Shown: positions 30,828 to 39,999 of the stretch, piece after piece
Position numbering within the stretch: position 1 is the stretch's first letter
Layout of the letters: the number at the start of each line of letters is the position of its first letter
NCBI GenBank assembly: GCA_001023575.1
Contig: CP011489.1
Location: 930,001-994,000 of the forward strand
Direction of reading: 5' to 3'
From: Actinobacteria bacterium IMCC26256
GTDB lineage: Bacteria; Actinomycetota; Acidimicrobiia; IMCC26256
DNA: 64,000 nucleotides
Notes under the pieces: model-generated
Told to the model about the DNA's origin: nothing
The model's input: only the letters and a program-made list of their open reading frames with translations
Database searches by the model: none
Program-made: the position numbers and the translations under genes

Positions 30828-32225
30828 ATGCGATCCAAGTTCTTAGTCAAGACAGTTATATGCGCAACTGCTCTATCCCTTGTTGCGGCAGGGTGTAGCA
30901 GAAGCGACTCCGGCCCCGAGAATGCGGGTACTACCGGTGGCGGAGGCAAAACCACGACAGCGAGCGGTGCATTTGGTTCTCTAAACGATGTCTGTGGGCC
31001 CGGTGACGCTAAGGGCGCAACCGCTCGCGGTGTTACAGATACAGAGATTCGAGTTGGAACAGTGGCTGATCCAGGCTTCTCTGGTCGCCCCGGACTCAAC
31101 CAAGAGTTATTTGACTCTGCCACGGTCTTCACCAAGTGGTGCAACGCCGCCGGTGGAATCGCTGGACGACAGATCAAGGTCGACCTTCTAGACTCAAAGC
31201 TCACTGAGTACCGAGCACGTATTCTCGAGGCATGCCAGAACGACTTCTCTCTAGTCGGTGGTGGCGCAGTATTTGATGACGTAGGCCAGAAGGACAGGCT
31301 TGAGTGCTTGCTCCCTGATATTGCAGGATTCGTTGTAAGCACGCAGGCGCGCGGCGCCGACCTAATGGTCCAAGTAGTGCCCAACCCGCTCGACACGCTC
31401 CCCGTTGGCGACTACAAGTGGCTTGTTGAGCAGTTCCCGGATTCAGTCAACAAGGTTGGCGCCCTAACCGGGTCGCTACCTTCAACAATCCTCGTAAAAA
31501 ACCAAGCGATCGAGGGTGCAGAGTCTCAGGGAATGAAGGTCATTTACGATGCCCAGTACAACGCTGTAGGCGAGCCCACATGGGCCCCTATCGCTCAGAC
31601 CATTAAGTCAAAGGGGATCAAGGGGATTCTCTGGACTGGTGAGCCCGAGAACCTTGCAAAGCTTGAGATCGGTCTCGCAGATATCGGCTACAAGCTTGAT
31701 TGGATCAGAGCAGACGCCAATCACTACGACCAGAAACTTCAAGTAACTGGTGGCGGGTCAATTGCCAATACGTATGTGAGAAGCACTGTGTACCCATTTG
31801 AGCAAGCCTCAGAGAACCCTGCTACGCAGCAGTATCTAGACCTTTATAAGAAGTACCTCCCGAGCGCCAAGGCCAAGACCTACCTTGGAGTTCAGGCGTT
31901 CTCGGCGTGGATTCTCTTTGCTCGAGCAGCGAAGGCATGCGGGAATAAGCTCACAGCTTCTTGCCTATTGGACGAGTCAAAGCGCATCGGTAGCACGACA
32001 TGGACCGGCGGTGGACTACATGCTGCGATGAATATCCGCGACCAGAAATCGACGGAGTGTTTCTCGCTTCTGCTTGCAAACCCGAAGGGGTTCACGCTCC
32101 CAGATATCGATGCAAATGATTCAATCTTCAACTGCACCGACGGAAACGTTCTAACGCTTAAGGGTGACTACGGGAAAGGCACAAAGCTTGCCGATGTAGG
32201 CAAGTCAATCTCCGACCTTAAGTAG
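30828..32225 (+). CDS. Branched-chain amino acid-type ABC substrate-binding lipoprotein (copy 2)
   Basis: A 465-residue receptor paralogous to the preceding gene and aligning along its whole length, from FGSLNDVCGPGDAKGATARGV to the C-terminal NDSIFNC. The signal peptide ends at the lipobox VAAGC (C23) and is followed by a Gly/Thr-rich linker. Conserved cysteines in both copies (VCGPG, EACQ, LECLLPD, KACG, SCL, ECF, FNC) suggest disulfides outside the membrane. The ATG follows AGGGGG. The 3' end carries a 14-bp tandem duplication across its stop. It differs from copy 1 in several loop residues, so the pair may bind different ligands of one class. Confidence 0.9.
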   Translation: MRSKFLVKTVICATALSLVAAGCSRSDSGPENAGTTGGGGKTTTASGAFGSLNDVCGPGDAKGATARGVTDTEIRVGTVADPGFSGRPGLNQELFDSATVFTKWCNAAGGIAGRQIKVDLLDSKLTEYRARILEACQNDFSLVGGGAVFDDVGQKDRLECLLPDIAGFVVSTQARGADLMVQVVPNPLDTLPVGDYKWLVEQFPDSVNKVGALTGSLPSTILVKNQAIEGAESQGMKVIYDAQYNAVGEPTWAPIAQTIKSKGIKGILWTGEPENLAKLEIGLADIGYKLDWIRADANHYDQKLQVTGGGSIANTYVRSTVYPFEQASENPATQQYLDLYKKYLPSAKAKTYLGVQAFSAWILFARAAKACGNKLTASCLLDESKRIGSTTWTGGGLHAAMNIRDQKSTECFSLLLANPKGFTLPDIDANDSIFNCTDGNVLTLKGDYGKGTKLADVGKSISDLK

Positions 32226-32252
32226 CAATCCTTAAGTAGCAATCCTTAAGTA
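32216..32252. repeat. 14-bp tandem repeat spanning the receptor stop codon
   Basis: CCTTAAGTAGCAAT occurs twice exactly, at 32216-32229 and 32230-32243, followed by nine more matching bases. The first copy includes the final codons and TAG stop of the lipoprotein gene. The duplicate copies the stop in another frame. Confidence 0.85.
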
Positions 32253-32327
32253 ATGAATAAGCGCTTTAAGAATTGAGATCAAGAAGTTAATTACTCGCAC
32301 GACCTACTACTTAAGTAGGGGGATGCT

Positions 32328-34520
32328 TTGGGGCCGGAGAAATCCGGCCCCACTTCCGCCCCGGAGGCATTGTTGGATAAGTTCCTCACATTCACGATCG
32401 TAGGGCTAAGCACCGGGGCCATTTACGCGATCATTGCCAGCGGTTTGGTACTGACTTACACGACGACTGGAATTTTCAACTTCGCGCAGGGTGCAATCGG
32501 GATGCTCTGCGCCTTCGCTTTTTGGCAGATGTACATAGCGTGGGAATGGCCACTCTGGCTGGCATTGCTCCTCTCTCTGCTCGTCTTGGCTCCCCTAATC
32601 GGTGCGTTTATCGATACCGCAATTATGAGAGGCCTTGAGGACACGACAGAGGTCACGCGGCTCGTCGTATCAATTGGACTATTGGTAGGACTAATCGGAT
32701 TAGCGAACTGGATTTGGAAGCCAGGTGTGAGCCGTAATGTGCCCGCATTTTTTAGCGGGCATTACTTCTCGCTTGCAGATACGCGTGTCACCGGTCAGCA
32801 ACTGGCCACCATCGCTGTAGCGGTAATAGTGGCGCTCTCGCTCTGGCTATTTCTTCGCCTAACACGCACAGGTGTAGCGATGCGCGCGGTCGTAGACGAT
32901 CGAGCGCTTGCCTCTCTTAACGGCGCACGCCCTAATAGAGTCTCAATGCTTGCATGGGCTATGGGGTGCACTCTTGCGGGCATCGGCGGAATCCTCATCG
33001 TCCCCAACGTGGCGCTTGATGCGGGAACACTCTCACTCTTAATTGTGAACGCATACGCCGCTGCAATTATTGGCAGGCTTAGAAGCCTGCCCCTCACATT
33101 TCTCGGTGCATTGATTCTTGGTTGCACTGAGGCTTATTTATCTGGGTATCTCAAGAGCACCCCTAATCTTGCCGGGCTCCGCCTCGCCGCCCCCGCAATT
33201 TTGCTCTTCATCGTGCTGCTAGTGATCCCGACATCGCGCCTTCGTGGCCGACGCCAGAGTCGCGAATTTTTCCCGATGCCGAGTTGGTCTGGAACCTTCG
33301 TCTTCGCTGGGTGTGTTGTATTCAGTGGGGTAGTGCTAGCGACAACGCTCTCAAACTCAGACGCCGTGACTTATGGACGCATATTTGCGGTGGGCATACT
33401 TGCCCTCTCACTAGTTCCATTAGTCGGTTTTGCTGGGCAGATATCGCTTGCCACGCTCTCCTTCGCCGGGATCGGCGCATTGGTATTTGGGCATTTGGGG
33501 GCAGGTGGGAATCCTCTTGCGCTAGTTCTTGCTTTCGTTATTCCGGCGGCAGTCGGTGCATTAATAGCGCTCCCTGCGCTGAGGCTCTCTGGAATTTATT
33601 TGGCATTGGGGACGGCCGGCTTCGCGGTAGCGCTCGACCGATGGATTTTCAACCTTGCAGATTTTAATATTGGGCCGGTACACATCAGCCTCTTCGAACT
33701 TGGATCGACAGAGGTTGCACCGCTCAATATTTTCGGATACTCCTTCAACACTCCATCGCGCCAAATGGTTCTTGTCAGCGTTGCGTTTGCAGTTCTCTCC
33801 ATCGCAGTTGTAGGGGTGCGTAGGAGTGCCTATGGACGACGCCTTCTTGCGATGAAATCAAGTGAGGCTGCATGCGCGACTCTCGGTCTCAACCTGGTGG
33901 GTACGAAGCTCACTGTGTTCGCGCTCTCCGCAGGGATCTCAGGTGTAGGCGGGGCAATCTTGGGTACGCAACTCAGGTCTATCAGCCCACAGAACTTCGA
34001 CTTTGTGAGCGGTCTCCCTGTGCTGCTCCTCACCGTTGTTGGCGGGATTGGTGCTGTCGGCGGGGCTTTGTTTGCAGGGGTTTCATTAATGGGCATCCTG
34101 CCGCTTCTCGCTCTTCTTGGCGTATTCTTCGCGAATGTTGCAGGACTGCTCCCTGGTATTGCAGGGGTAGGGCTTGGTCGCAACCCGAATGGATCTATAC
34201 ATGACATTAGAGATGGGTTCGAGCCAATTATTCGCTATCGCCCAGCCATCATTTGGCTAGCGATTGTCATACCAGCGGTATGGATTCTGAGGCTCGCTGG
34301 CATTTACGGTAACGCTGTCTTCTTTCCACTTCTTGTTCTCTCTCCCGTTGTAGCCGTAATTTTTGCGACTCTCAAAATTGGTGGAGTAGAGCAGACCCCA
34401 ACGGTTGAGGAAATACCGCTTGAATGGAAGGGCTTTATCGAGCCATGGAAAGAGAGTGATCTCATTGAGTTAGATGCGGCACTTGGAATTAACGAAGTGA
34501 GCATCCATGTCGCTCCTTGA
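32328..34520 (+). CDS. Fused LivH-LivM ABC permease
   Basis: A 730-residue membrane protein. Residues 15-300 are a LivH-type permease (FLTFTIVGLSTGAIYAIIASGLVLTYTTTGIFNFAQGAIGML is the family opening). Residues 335-620 are a LivM-type permease (NAVTYGRIFAVGILALSLVPLVGFAGQISLATLSFAGIGA-like segment and a NP-containing loop). The C-terminal 110 residues add two extra helices and a cytoplasmic tail. LivH and LivM are normally separate genes. The start is probably TTG at 32328, after AGGGGG. It overlaps the LivG gene by 14 nt and forms the translocation path for the receptors upstream. Confidence 0.93.
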   Translation: MGPEKSGPTSAPEALLDKFLTFTIVGLSTGAIYAIIASGLVLTYTTTGIFNFAQGAIGMLCAFAFWQMYIAWEWPLWLALLLSLLVLAPLIGAFIDTAIMRGLEDTTEVTRLVVSIGLLVGLIGLANWIWKPGVSRNVPAFFSGHYFSLADTRVTGQQLATIAVAVIVALSLWLFLRLTRTGVAMRAVVDDRALASLNGARPNRVSMLAWAMGCTLAGIGGILIVPNVALDAGTLSLLIVNAYAAAIIGRLRSLPLTFLGALILGCTEAYLSGYLKSTPNLAGLRLAAPAILLFIVLLVIPTSRLRGRRQSREFFPMPSWSGTFVFAGCVVFSGVVLATTLSNSDAVTYGRIFAVGILALSLVPLVGFAGQISLATLSFAGIGALVFGHLGAGGNPLALVLAFVIPAAVGALIALPALRLSGIYLALGTAGFAVALDRWIFNLADFNIGPVHISLFELGSTEVAPLNIFGYSFNTPSRQMVLVSVAFAVLSIAVVGVRRSAYGRRLLAMKSSEAACATLGLNLVGTKLTVFALSAGISGVGGAILGTQLRSISPQNFDFVSGLPVLLLTVVGGIGAVGGALFAGVSLMGILPLLALLGVFFANVAGLLPGIAGVGLGRNPNGSIHDIRDGFEPIIRYRPAIIWLAIVIPAVWILRLAGIYGNAVFFPLLVLSPVVAVIFATLKIGGVEQTPTVEEIPLEWKGFIEPWKESDLIELDAALGINEVSIHVAP

Positions 34521-35235
34521 GATCTCGGAAGTATCGGTTCGGTTCGGCGGGAACCTTGCACTTGATGGGGTAACGCTCGCTGCAGAGGCTGGCGAGATAA
34601 CTGGCCTGATCGGGCCAAATGGTGCAGGGAAAACAACGCTTTTCAATGTAATTACTGGTCTCCAGTCGCCTACGTCTGGTCGAGTTATTTTGACTGGGCG
34701 CGAACTTAGAAAGCTCTCGCCGACGAGGCGGGCGCGTCTTGGAATGGGGAGAACATTCCAGCGTTTGGAGCTTTTCGGGATGCTGAGCGTTCGCGAGAAT
34801 ATTCGTGTTGCAGCAGATATTTACAAGTCCTATAGCGGATCCAAAGACGATCCAGCGCAGGTAGTCGAGGCAATGATCGACAAAGTTGGGCTGCGCTCTG
34901 TCGCTGATGCAAGGGTTGACGCTCTACCAACGGGGCAGTGTCGACTTGTGGAGCTGGCTCGTTCACTTGCTACACGACCAAAGGTGCTACTGCTAGATGA
35001 ACCAGCATCGGGGCAGGATGATACTGAGACAGTCGCATTCGCTCTTCTACTCAGAGAGTTAGCTGCTGAGGGCATGGCTGTGGTGCTCGTTGAGCATGAT
35101 GTTGCGCTGGTAATGGAGGTATGCGCAAAGGTGCATGTCCTCGATTTTGGGAGAGTTATTGCCTCCGGGGAGCCCGCCGATATTCAGACCGACTCGGCTG
35201 TACTCGCGGCATATTTAGGCTCGGGTGCTAAGTGA
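34507..35235 (+). CDS. livG: Liv-type ABC transporter ATP-binding protein (LivG-like)
   Basis: A 242-residue ATPase. Walker A is GPNGAGKTT, Walker B is VLLLDEPASG, and the switch histidine is in LVEHDVALV. The ABC signature is unusual: LPTGQCRLVE in place of the usual LSxGQ. It is slightly short for LivG. The ATG at 34507 lies inside the permease gene (14-nt overlap), and the stop overlaps the GTG of LivF. It couples ATP hydrolysis to transport by the fused permease. Confidence 0.93.
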   Translation: MSLLEISEVSVRFGGNLALDGVTLAAEAGEITGLIGPNGAGKTTLFNVITGLQSPTSGRVILTGRELRKLSPTRRARLGMGRTFQRLELFGMLSVRENIRVAADIYKSYSGSKDDPAQVVEAMIDKVGLRSVADARVDALPTGQCRLVELARSLATRPKVLLLDEPASGQDDTETVAFALLLRELAAEGMAVVLVEHDVALVMEVCAKVHVLDFGRVIASGEPADIQTDSAVLAAYLGSGAK

Positions 35236-35966
35236 GTACGCAGACTCCACTCCTGGAGCTCAGCGGGATACACGCGGCGTACGATCGAATCGAGGTTCTG
35301 TTCGATGTCAACCTTGTTGTAAATGAGGGGAGCGTGGTGGCGCTACTCGGGCCCAACGGAGCGGGTAAGACAACATTGCTCAAAGTTGCGTGTGGGCTCA
35401 TGTCGCCTATCTCTGGAGATGTTCTTTATGCCGGCAAGAGGGTGAACGGCACACGACCCGAGGAGCTTGCTCGACGCGGAATATCAATGGTCCCAGAGGG
35501 AAGGGGAGTGTTCCCAAACCTGAGCGTGCGCGAGAACCTGAAGATGATGACCTACACAGGGGTCCCGCTCTCCCAGATTGAGGAGATCGCATTTGGGCGT
35601 TTTCCAAGGCTTGCTGAGCGCTCACGCCAATTAGCGGGCACCATGTCAGGCGGGGAGCAGCAGATGCTTGCTATGGCTCGCGGATTAGCTACCAACCCCG
35701 CAGTCTTGATCCTCGATGAGCTCTCGATGGGGCTCGCCCCGATCATCGTTGAGGAACTTTATGAGATTGTTGCGCAGGTGGCGCGCAGCGGAGTCTCTAT
35801 CCTTGTAGTTGAGCAGTTCGCTAGCTCTGTACTTGGTGTAGCTGACCGTGCTGCCATCATGGTTCATGGTCGTATCGTTAGAGACGGAACACCGGCTGAG
35901 TTAGAGAGTGAATTGTCGCACGCATATCTAGGGAATCAACAGGAAAGTAGCGGGGGAGAATTATGA
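35232..35966 (+). CDS. livF: Liv-type ABC transporter ATP-binding protein (LivF-like)
   Basis: A 244-residue ATPase. Walker A is GPNGAGKTT, the signature is MSGGEQQMLAMARGL, Walker B is VLILDELSMG, and the switch histidine position reads LVVEQFAS, where LivF proteins usually have Q. The GTG start overlaps LivG by 4 nt, and its TGA overlaps the ATG of the next small membrane protein gene, so all are translated from one mRNA. It pairs with LivG as the heterodimeric motor for the importer. Confidence 0.94.
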   Translation: MSTQTPLLELSGIHAAYDRIEVLFDVNLVVNEGSVVALLGPNGAGKTTLLKVACGLMSPISGDVLYAGKRVNGTRPEELARRGISMVPEGRGVFPNLSVRENLKMMTYTGVPLSQIEEIAFGRFPRLAERSRQLAGTMSGGEQQMLAMARGLATNPAVLILDELSMGLAPIIVEELYEIVAQVARSGVSILVVEQFASSVLGVADRAAIMVHGRIVRDGTPAELESELSHAYLGNQQESSGGEL

Positions 35967-36307
35967 ACGCTGAGCAGACAGATCGAGTCGAGCAGTTCAG
36001 GTCAGAGATGGAGCAACTCGGCGTCAAAGATCCATCGCAGGGGCGCGACCGTCTGTGGATGAGAATGGCGGTCGGTTTAATGGTCGCTGGTCTGATCATT
36101 GCCATAGCGGCTTATCCGCTCGCCGCAGTAGGGAACAACCTTGAGCAGGGTCAGGCGATAGTGCAAGGCATACTTGGATTAACTGCTGCGGTAGTCGGAT
36201 CGGCGCTCTTTCTGCGTTACTCATTCGCGAATTTTCTCCGATTCTGGATGGCTCGCCTCTCCTATGAGCAGCAGGCTCAGGCGGATCGAATTATCGGTAG
36301 TCGCTAA
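35963..36307 (+). CDS. Small two-helix membrane protein at the end of the importer operon
   Basis: A 114-residue protein with a charged N-terminus (about 35 residues), two membrane helices (MAVGLMVAGLIIAIAAYPLA and IVQGILGLTAAVVGSALFLR) and an amphipathic C-terminal helix ending in basic residues. I do not recognise a family. The ATG overlaps the livF stop by 4 nt, so it is translationally coupled to the transporter. It could be a small accessory subunit, but it has no known counterpart in standard Liv systems. Confidence 0.7.
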   Translation: MNAEQTDRVEQFRSEMEQLGVKDPSQGRDRLWMRMAVGLMVAGLIIAIAAYPLAAVGNNLEQGQAIVQGILGLTAAVVGSALFLRYSFANFLRFWMARLSYEQQAQADRIIGSR

Positions 36308-36372
36308 CTTGATCTTGTTGGTCTCGCCTTAATCGGCGGTTTTGATGCCCTGCGCTGCTACGGTAAATGGCC

Positions 36373-37548
36373 ATGGAGTTTCGACGCATTCACGCCCTTC
36401 CGCCCTATGCCTTTGCAGAGATAGATGCTCTCAAGGTATCTGCGCGCCGCTCTGGTGAGGACGTAGTTGACCTAGGTTTCGGCAACCCTGATCTCCCCTC
36501 TCCAGAGATAGCGGTTGAGAAGCTCGCAGAGGCTGCGCGTAATCCAAGGAACCATCGCTACTCCGCTACTCGCGGCCTCCCTCGCCTGCGGCTCGCAATT
36601 TCTGACCTCTACAAGCGGCAGTTCGATGTTGATCTCAACCCAGATACAGAGGTCTGCGTAACCATCGGAGCCAAGGAAGGGTTCTCGCACTTGATGTGGG
36701 TCTTGCTTGGCCCGGGAGACACTGCGCTGGTGCCGAGCCCCTCATACCCGATTCATATCTGGGGTCCGATCCTCGCAGGGGCTGGTGTGCATTATGTGCG
36801 CTTAGGACCGGACCAAGATTTCTTTGCAAACCTTGAGGCTGCTTGGGAGCAGGCATGGCCCCGCCCGAGGGTCGTAGTGATGTCGTTCCCACACAACCCA
36901 ACAGGTACCTGCGTCGATCTTGACTTTATGGCCCGAATGGTCGGGTTTGCTCGTGACCACGACGTTGTATTGGTACACGACTTCGCGTATGCAGAACTTG
37001 GATTTGATGGTTATCGACCCCCATCGGTCTTAGAGGTTCCAGGTGCCAAAGATGTAGCGGTAGAGCTCTACAGCCTGACTAAGAGTTTCTCGATGGCTGG
37101 CTGGCGTGTCGGATTCATGCTCGGCAATGCAGAGGTAGTTGGGGCTCTTGCTCGCCTGAAGTCGTACCTAGATTATGGAACCTTCCAGCCAATTCAGATT
37201 GCATCGATTGTTGCAATGAATGAGGCCCCTGATTACCCCAAAGAGGTCGCAGAGGTCTACCGAGGTCGTCGCGATGCTCTAGTCGACGGCCTTGCTCGCA
37301 TTGGCTGGCAGATCCCGAAGCCCGAAGGAACAATGTTCGTATGGGCACCGATCCCTGAGGCCTACGCAGAGATGAAGAGCCTTGAGTTCGCGAAGCTTCT
37401 AGTGCGCGAGGCCCAAGTAGCCGTATCTCCTGGTGTGGGATTCGGCCCCGGTGGCGAGGGATTCGTGCGATTCGCTCTAGTTGAGAACGAGCAGCGCATT
37501 CACCAAGCGATCCGTGGGATTCGTCGCGCTTTAACCAAACTCGCCTGA
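36373..37548 (+). CDS. Class I aminotransferase, alanine transaminase AlaC-like
   Basis: A 391-residue PLP enzyme. The N-terminus [19 protein letters not shown] and [14 protein letters not shown] are typical of the AlaC/YfdZ-type alanine aminotransferases, which interconvert pyruvate and alanine. The PLP lysine is in [15 protein letters not shown] and the cofactor-aspartate region is [13 protein letters not shown]. Two ATGs are possible, at 36367 and 36373; TACGGT (36359-36364) ends eight bases before the second, which suggests a leaderless transcript and the shorter form MEFRRIH. It stands apart from the transporter operon. Confidence 0.85.
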   Translation: MEFRRIHALPPYAFAEIDALKVSARRSGEDVVDLGFGNPDLPSPEIAVEKLAEAARNPRNHRYSATRGLPRLRLAISDLYKRQFDVDLNPDTEVCVTIGAKEGFSHLMWVLLGPGDTALVPSPSYPIHIWGPILAGAGVHYVRLGPDQDFFANLEAAWEQAWPRPRVVVMSFPHNPTGTCVDLDFMARMVGFARDHDVVLVHDFAYAELGFDGYRPPSVLEVPGAKDVAVELYSLTKSFSMAGWRVGFMLGNAEVVGALARLKSYLDYGTFQPIQIASIVAMNEAPDYPKEVAEVYRGRRDALVDGLARIGWQIPKPEGTMFVWAPIPEAYAEMKSLEFAKLLVREAQVAVSPGVGFGPGGEGFVRFALVENEQRIHQAIRGIRRALTKLA

Positions 37549-37647
37549 GGTTTTTCTACCAGCGCACTCTCCGTATAGAGGCAGCGTGAAGCAGTTCCGA
37601 TAGGTAGTGGATTTGTCTAGGTACGTTCTTGCGCTGCTGATCGATGG

Positions 37648-37679
37648 CTTGTTCGGTGTCTTGTTCGATGGCTTGCGAC
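37648..37679. repeat. 12-bp imperfect tandem repeat upstream of the HNH gene
   Basis: CTTGTTCGGTGT is followed by CTTGTTCGATGG and a partial third copy CTTGCGAC. It lies 100 bp downstream of the aminotransferase stop in a 192-bp gap whose other content is the SOS promoter at 37728. Confidence 0.5.
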
Positions 37680-37727
37680 GAGCCACGACCACTTGTCCTC
37701 GTATTAGTAGTTGTCCCACCCTTGTTT

Positions 37728-37748
37728 TATAATCGAACATATGTTCGA
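37728..37748 (+). promoter_or_regulatory. LexA (SOS) box spanning the start codon of a leaderless gene
   Basis: TCGAACATATGTTCGA (37733-37748) is a perfect 16-bp palindrome and an exact match to the mycobacterial SOS consensus TCGAAC-N4-GTTCGA. A perfect TATAAT -10 (37728-37733) touches its left end. Seven bases later is the ATG at 37741, so transcription should start at the start codon, in the middle of the LexA site. No Shine-Dalgarno sequence is present. Confidence 0.8.
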
Positions 37749-38997
37749 CCAACTGGATCAACTCACCACAGAGCTCGAGGCCTGCTTTGCCTCCATGGAG
37801 GTTGACTGCTTCGACGGTGTTCGGGCTGCGCGATTGGTGAGCTCCGGGGAGCGAGTGCGCCGCCTTGGGGATGCGATACGAACAATCGGTGTTGGTCAGG
37901 TCGAGCGCACCAATGGCTGGAAAGGCCAGGGCGCTAAGAGTATTTCAGAGTGGCTAGCTACCGAGACTGACTGTGCTCACTATGAGGCCCAGTCTGTAGT
38001 GGTGCTTGCTAATCAGTTGCATCATTTACCTGTTACCCAGGCCGCTCTGCGCTCTGGTGAACTCTCTGGCACACAGGCTGTAGAGGTAGCACGCGGTGCG
38101 ATCGTTGCACCTAATACTGAGACACAGCTCTTGAATCTCGCTAAGCATGTGACGGTGCGCGACTTACGCGATGCAACCAATCGTGTCGTTGCAGCTGCCA
38201 CGGATGAGGGAGAGCGACACAGGCAGGTACACAAGAGTCGATCCTTAAAATGGTGGGTTGGCGAGGACGGCGCTTGCAATCTTAAAGGGCGCATGACTGT
38301 TGCGAATGGAGCGTTAGTTAAGGCTGCTCTCGCACCGTTAGAGGACTCGATTTTCAAACAGGCACGTAAGACTGGTGCACATGAGAGACCAGAGGCCTAC
38401 GCCGCCGACGCTCTAATGATGCTCTGCGAAAAAGCGAGCGCCTCGGATTCAGGGGCAGGGGCGAGTGCAACGAAGACGACTCGCTCTAACGCGGTAATGC
38501 ACATTCGCATCGACATTGACGCTCTCAAACGTGGGCATACTGAGCATGGCGAGATCTGCGAGATCGCTGGCGTTGGGCCGATACCTGTCGCTACTGCAAC
38601 CGAGTATTTGGGCGAGGCATTCCTAAAACTTCTCGTAATCGACGGCACAGACATCAGGACAATCGCTCACATGGGGCGCGCAATACCGGCAAAGGTCCGT
38701 ACAGCCGTTGAGGAGCGTGACCCGGTCTGCCAGGTACCAGCATGCGATATGACGATCGGCCTCGAGATAGATCACATCAAACCCTTCGCTGAGGGCGGCC
38801 CTGCCAGCTTGGAGAACCTTGTACGACTCTGTAAACGACATCACATTCAAAAAACGCACGATGGATACCGACTCATCAAGATTGAACCCCAGAGGCTCGA
38901 ACCGAAGAATACGGAAGTATCAGCCGATGGCGTGCGAGTAGATAGAAGCGATACAGCCCCAACATGGTCCTGGCGCGGGCCACCGGATAGTGGCTAG
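37741..38997 (+). CDS. DUF222/13E12-type protein with HNH endonuclease domain, SOS-controlled
   Basis: A 418-residue protein. The N-terminal 300 residues are DUF222-like (VERTNGWKGQGAKSISEWLATET, LRDATNRV), and the C-terminal HNH motif is CQVPACDMTIGLEIDHIKPFAEGG... LENLVRLCKRHH, with the zinc-binding CxxxxC and catalytic DH. This is the 13E12-repeat family, found in many copies in Actinobacteria. Some 13E12 members in M. tuberculosis are known to be under LexA control, and the perfect SOS box over the ATG agrees. A TTG at 37711 would extend it by ten residues but is not needed. Its role in DNA damage is unknown. Confidence 0.9.
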   Translation: MFDQLDQLTTELEACFASMEVDCFDGVRAARLVSSGERVRRLGDAIRTIGVGQVERTNGWKGQGAKSISEWLATETDCAHYEAQSVVVLANQLHHLPVTQAALRSGELSGTQAVEVARGAIVAPNTETQLLNLAKHVTVRDLRDATNRVVAAATDEGERHRQVHKSRSLKWWVGEDGACNLKGRMTVANGALVKAALAPLEDSIFKQARKTGAHERPEAYAADALMMLCEKASASDSGAGASATKTTRSNAVMHIRIDIDALKRGHTEHGEICEIAGVGPIPVATATEYLGEAFLKLLVIDGTDIRTIAHMGRAIPAKVRTAVEERDPVCQVPACDMTIGLEIDHIKPFAEGGPASLENLVRLCKRHHIQKTHDGYRLIKIEPQRLEPKNTEVSADGVRVDRSDTAPTWSWRGPPDSG

Positions 38998-39181
38998 AGA
39001 GCGAGTAGGCCCCGAGGATGAGCAGAGTCTTCGATGCGCTTGCTATGCGAAGTGCCCTAGTCTCATAGTTGCACTTGGGGGTTTGCTCCATCTTTAGAAG
39101 TCCATTCACGAGTGGTCGGCTCCGTTGTTGGTGCTGATTTGTATTCATTGTGGCGAGAATCTCAATCATCGGGGAGTAGGG

Positions 39182-39910
39182 ATGACCTACTGGATTATTA
39201 AAGCAATTCTCACACCCATACTTAGGCTGCTCTTTCGCGTCAAGGTAGAAGGGCGCGAGAATCTAAAGAGCGATGGAGCAGTAATCATCTCCGCTAATCA
39301 TCGATCGTTTATCGACTCCCTCTTCATTCCCCTTGTCGTGCCTCGGCGTGTCACCTTCGTAGCAAAGGCTGAGTACTTCGACGATCCAAAGACTGCTTGG
39401 CTATTCAAGGCTCTCGGGCAGATACCAATTCGTCGCGAGGGAGGAAGCGCGAGTGAACGTGCTCTCGACTCCGCTGCAGAGGTACTCGGTAATGGTGGTG
39501 TATTTGGAATCTACCCAGAGGGAACACGTACGCGAGATGGACTTCTCCACAAGGGGCGCACCGGCGTAGCGAGGCTCTCGCTGCGCACCGGTGCTCCAAT
39601 CATTCCCTGTGGTCTCGTTGGAACAGATGAGATTCAGCCAACCGACAAGAAGCTGCCCCGTCTTTTTCGTAAGGTCGTGATTCGTTTCGGAGCCCCGATC
39701 GATCCCCAGCGCTGGAGTGATCGAGACGATGACCGGTTGGTCCTCAGGCAGATGACAGATGAGTTGATGTTTGAGATCCAGTTGCTCTGCGGCTATGAGT
39801 ACACCGATTCATATATGGCATCTGGCGGCATTGTTACTGGAGCCCACGACATGGCAGATCCGCCTGTTGTGCTCAAGCAGGCGACTAGCAATCGATCGAT
39901 GGCCTCTTAG
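39182..39910 (+). CDS. plsC: 1-acyl-sn-glycerol-3-phosphate acyltransferase (PlsC family)
   Basis: A 242-residue acyltransferase that makes phosphatidic acid from lysophosphatidic acid. The HX4D motif is NHRSFID, motif II is GQIPIRRE, motif III is the FGIYPEGTRTRDG segment, and motif IV is the IIPCGLVGTDE region. One N-terminal hydrophobic helix (YWIIKAILTPILRLLF) attaches it to the membrane. GGGGAGTAGGG directly precedes the ATG at 39182; a longer frame from 39125 has no start signal. It is convergent with glpK, so glycerolipid precursor genes lie on both sides of the 88-bp gap. Confidence 0.92.
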   Translation: MTYWIIKAILTPILRLLFRVKVEGRENLKSDGAVIISANHRSFIDSLFIPLVVPRRVTFVAKAEYFDDPKTAWLFKALGQIPIRREGGSASERALDSAAEVLGNGGVFGIYPEGTRTRDGLLHKGRTGVARLSLRTGAPIIPCGLVGTDEIQPTDKKLPRLFRKVVIRFGAPIDPQRWSDRDDDRLVLRQMTDELMFEIQLLCGYEYTDSYMASGGIVTGAHDMADPPVVLKQATSNRSMAS

Positions 39911-39963
39911 AGAGAAGCGAACTCTTCTTCTGAGAGAACGCTTTCAAATAAGGGTCTATCAAG

Positions 39964-39999
39964 GGTTGATTCAGAGCGGTTGATTCAGAGCGTTTGATC
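39964..39999. repeat. 14-bp tandem repeat downstream of glpK
   Basis: GGTTGATTCAGAGC occurs at 39964-39977 and 39978-39991, followed by a partial third copy up to the glpK stop at 39999. It lies in the short convergent gap between plsC and glpK. Confidence 0.8.
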
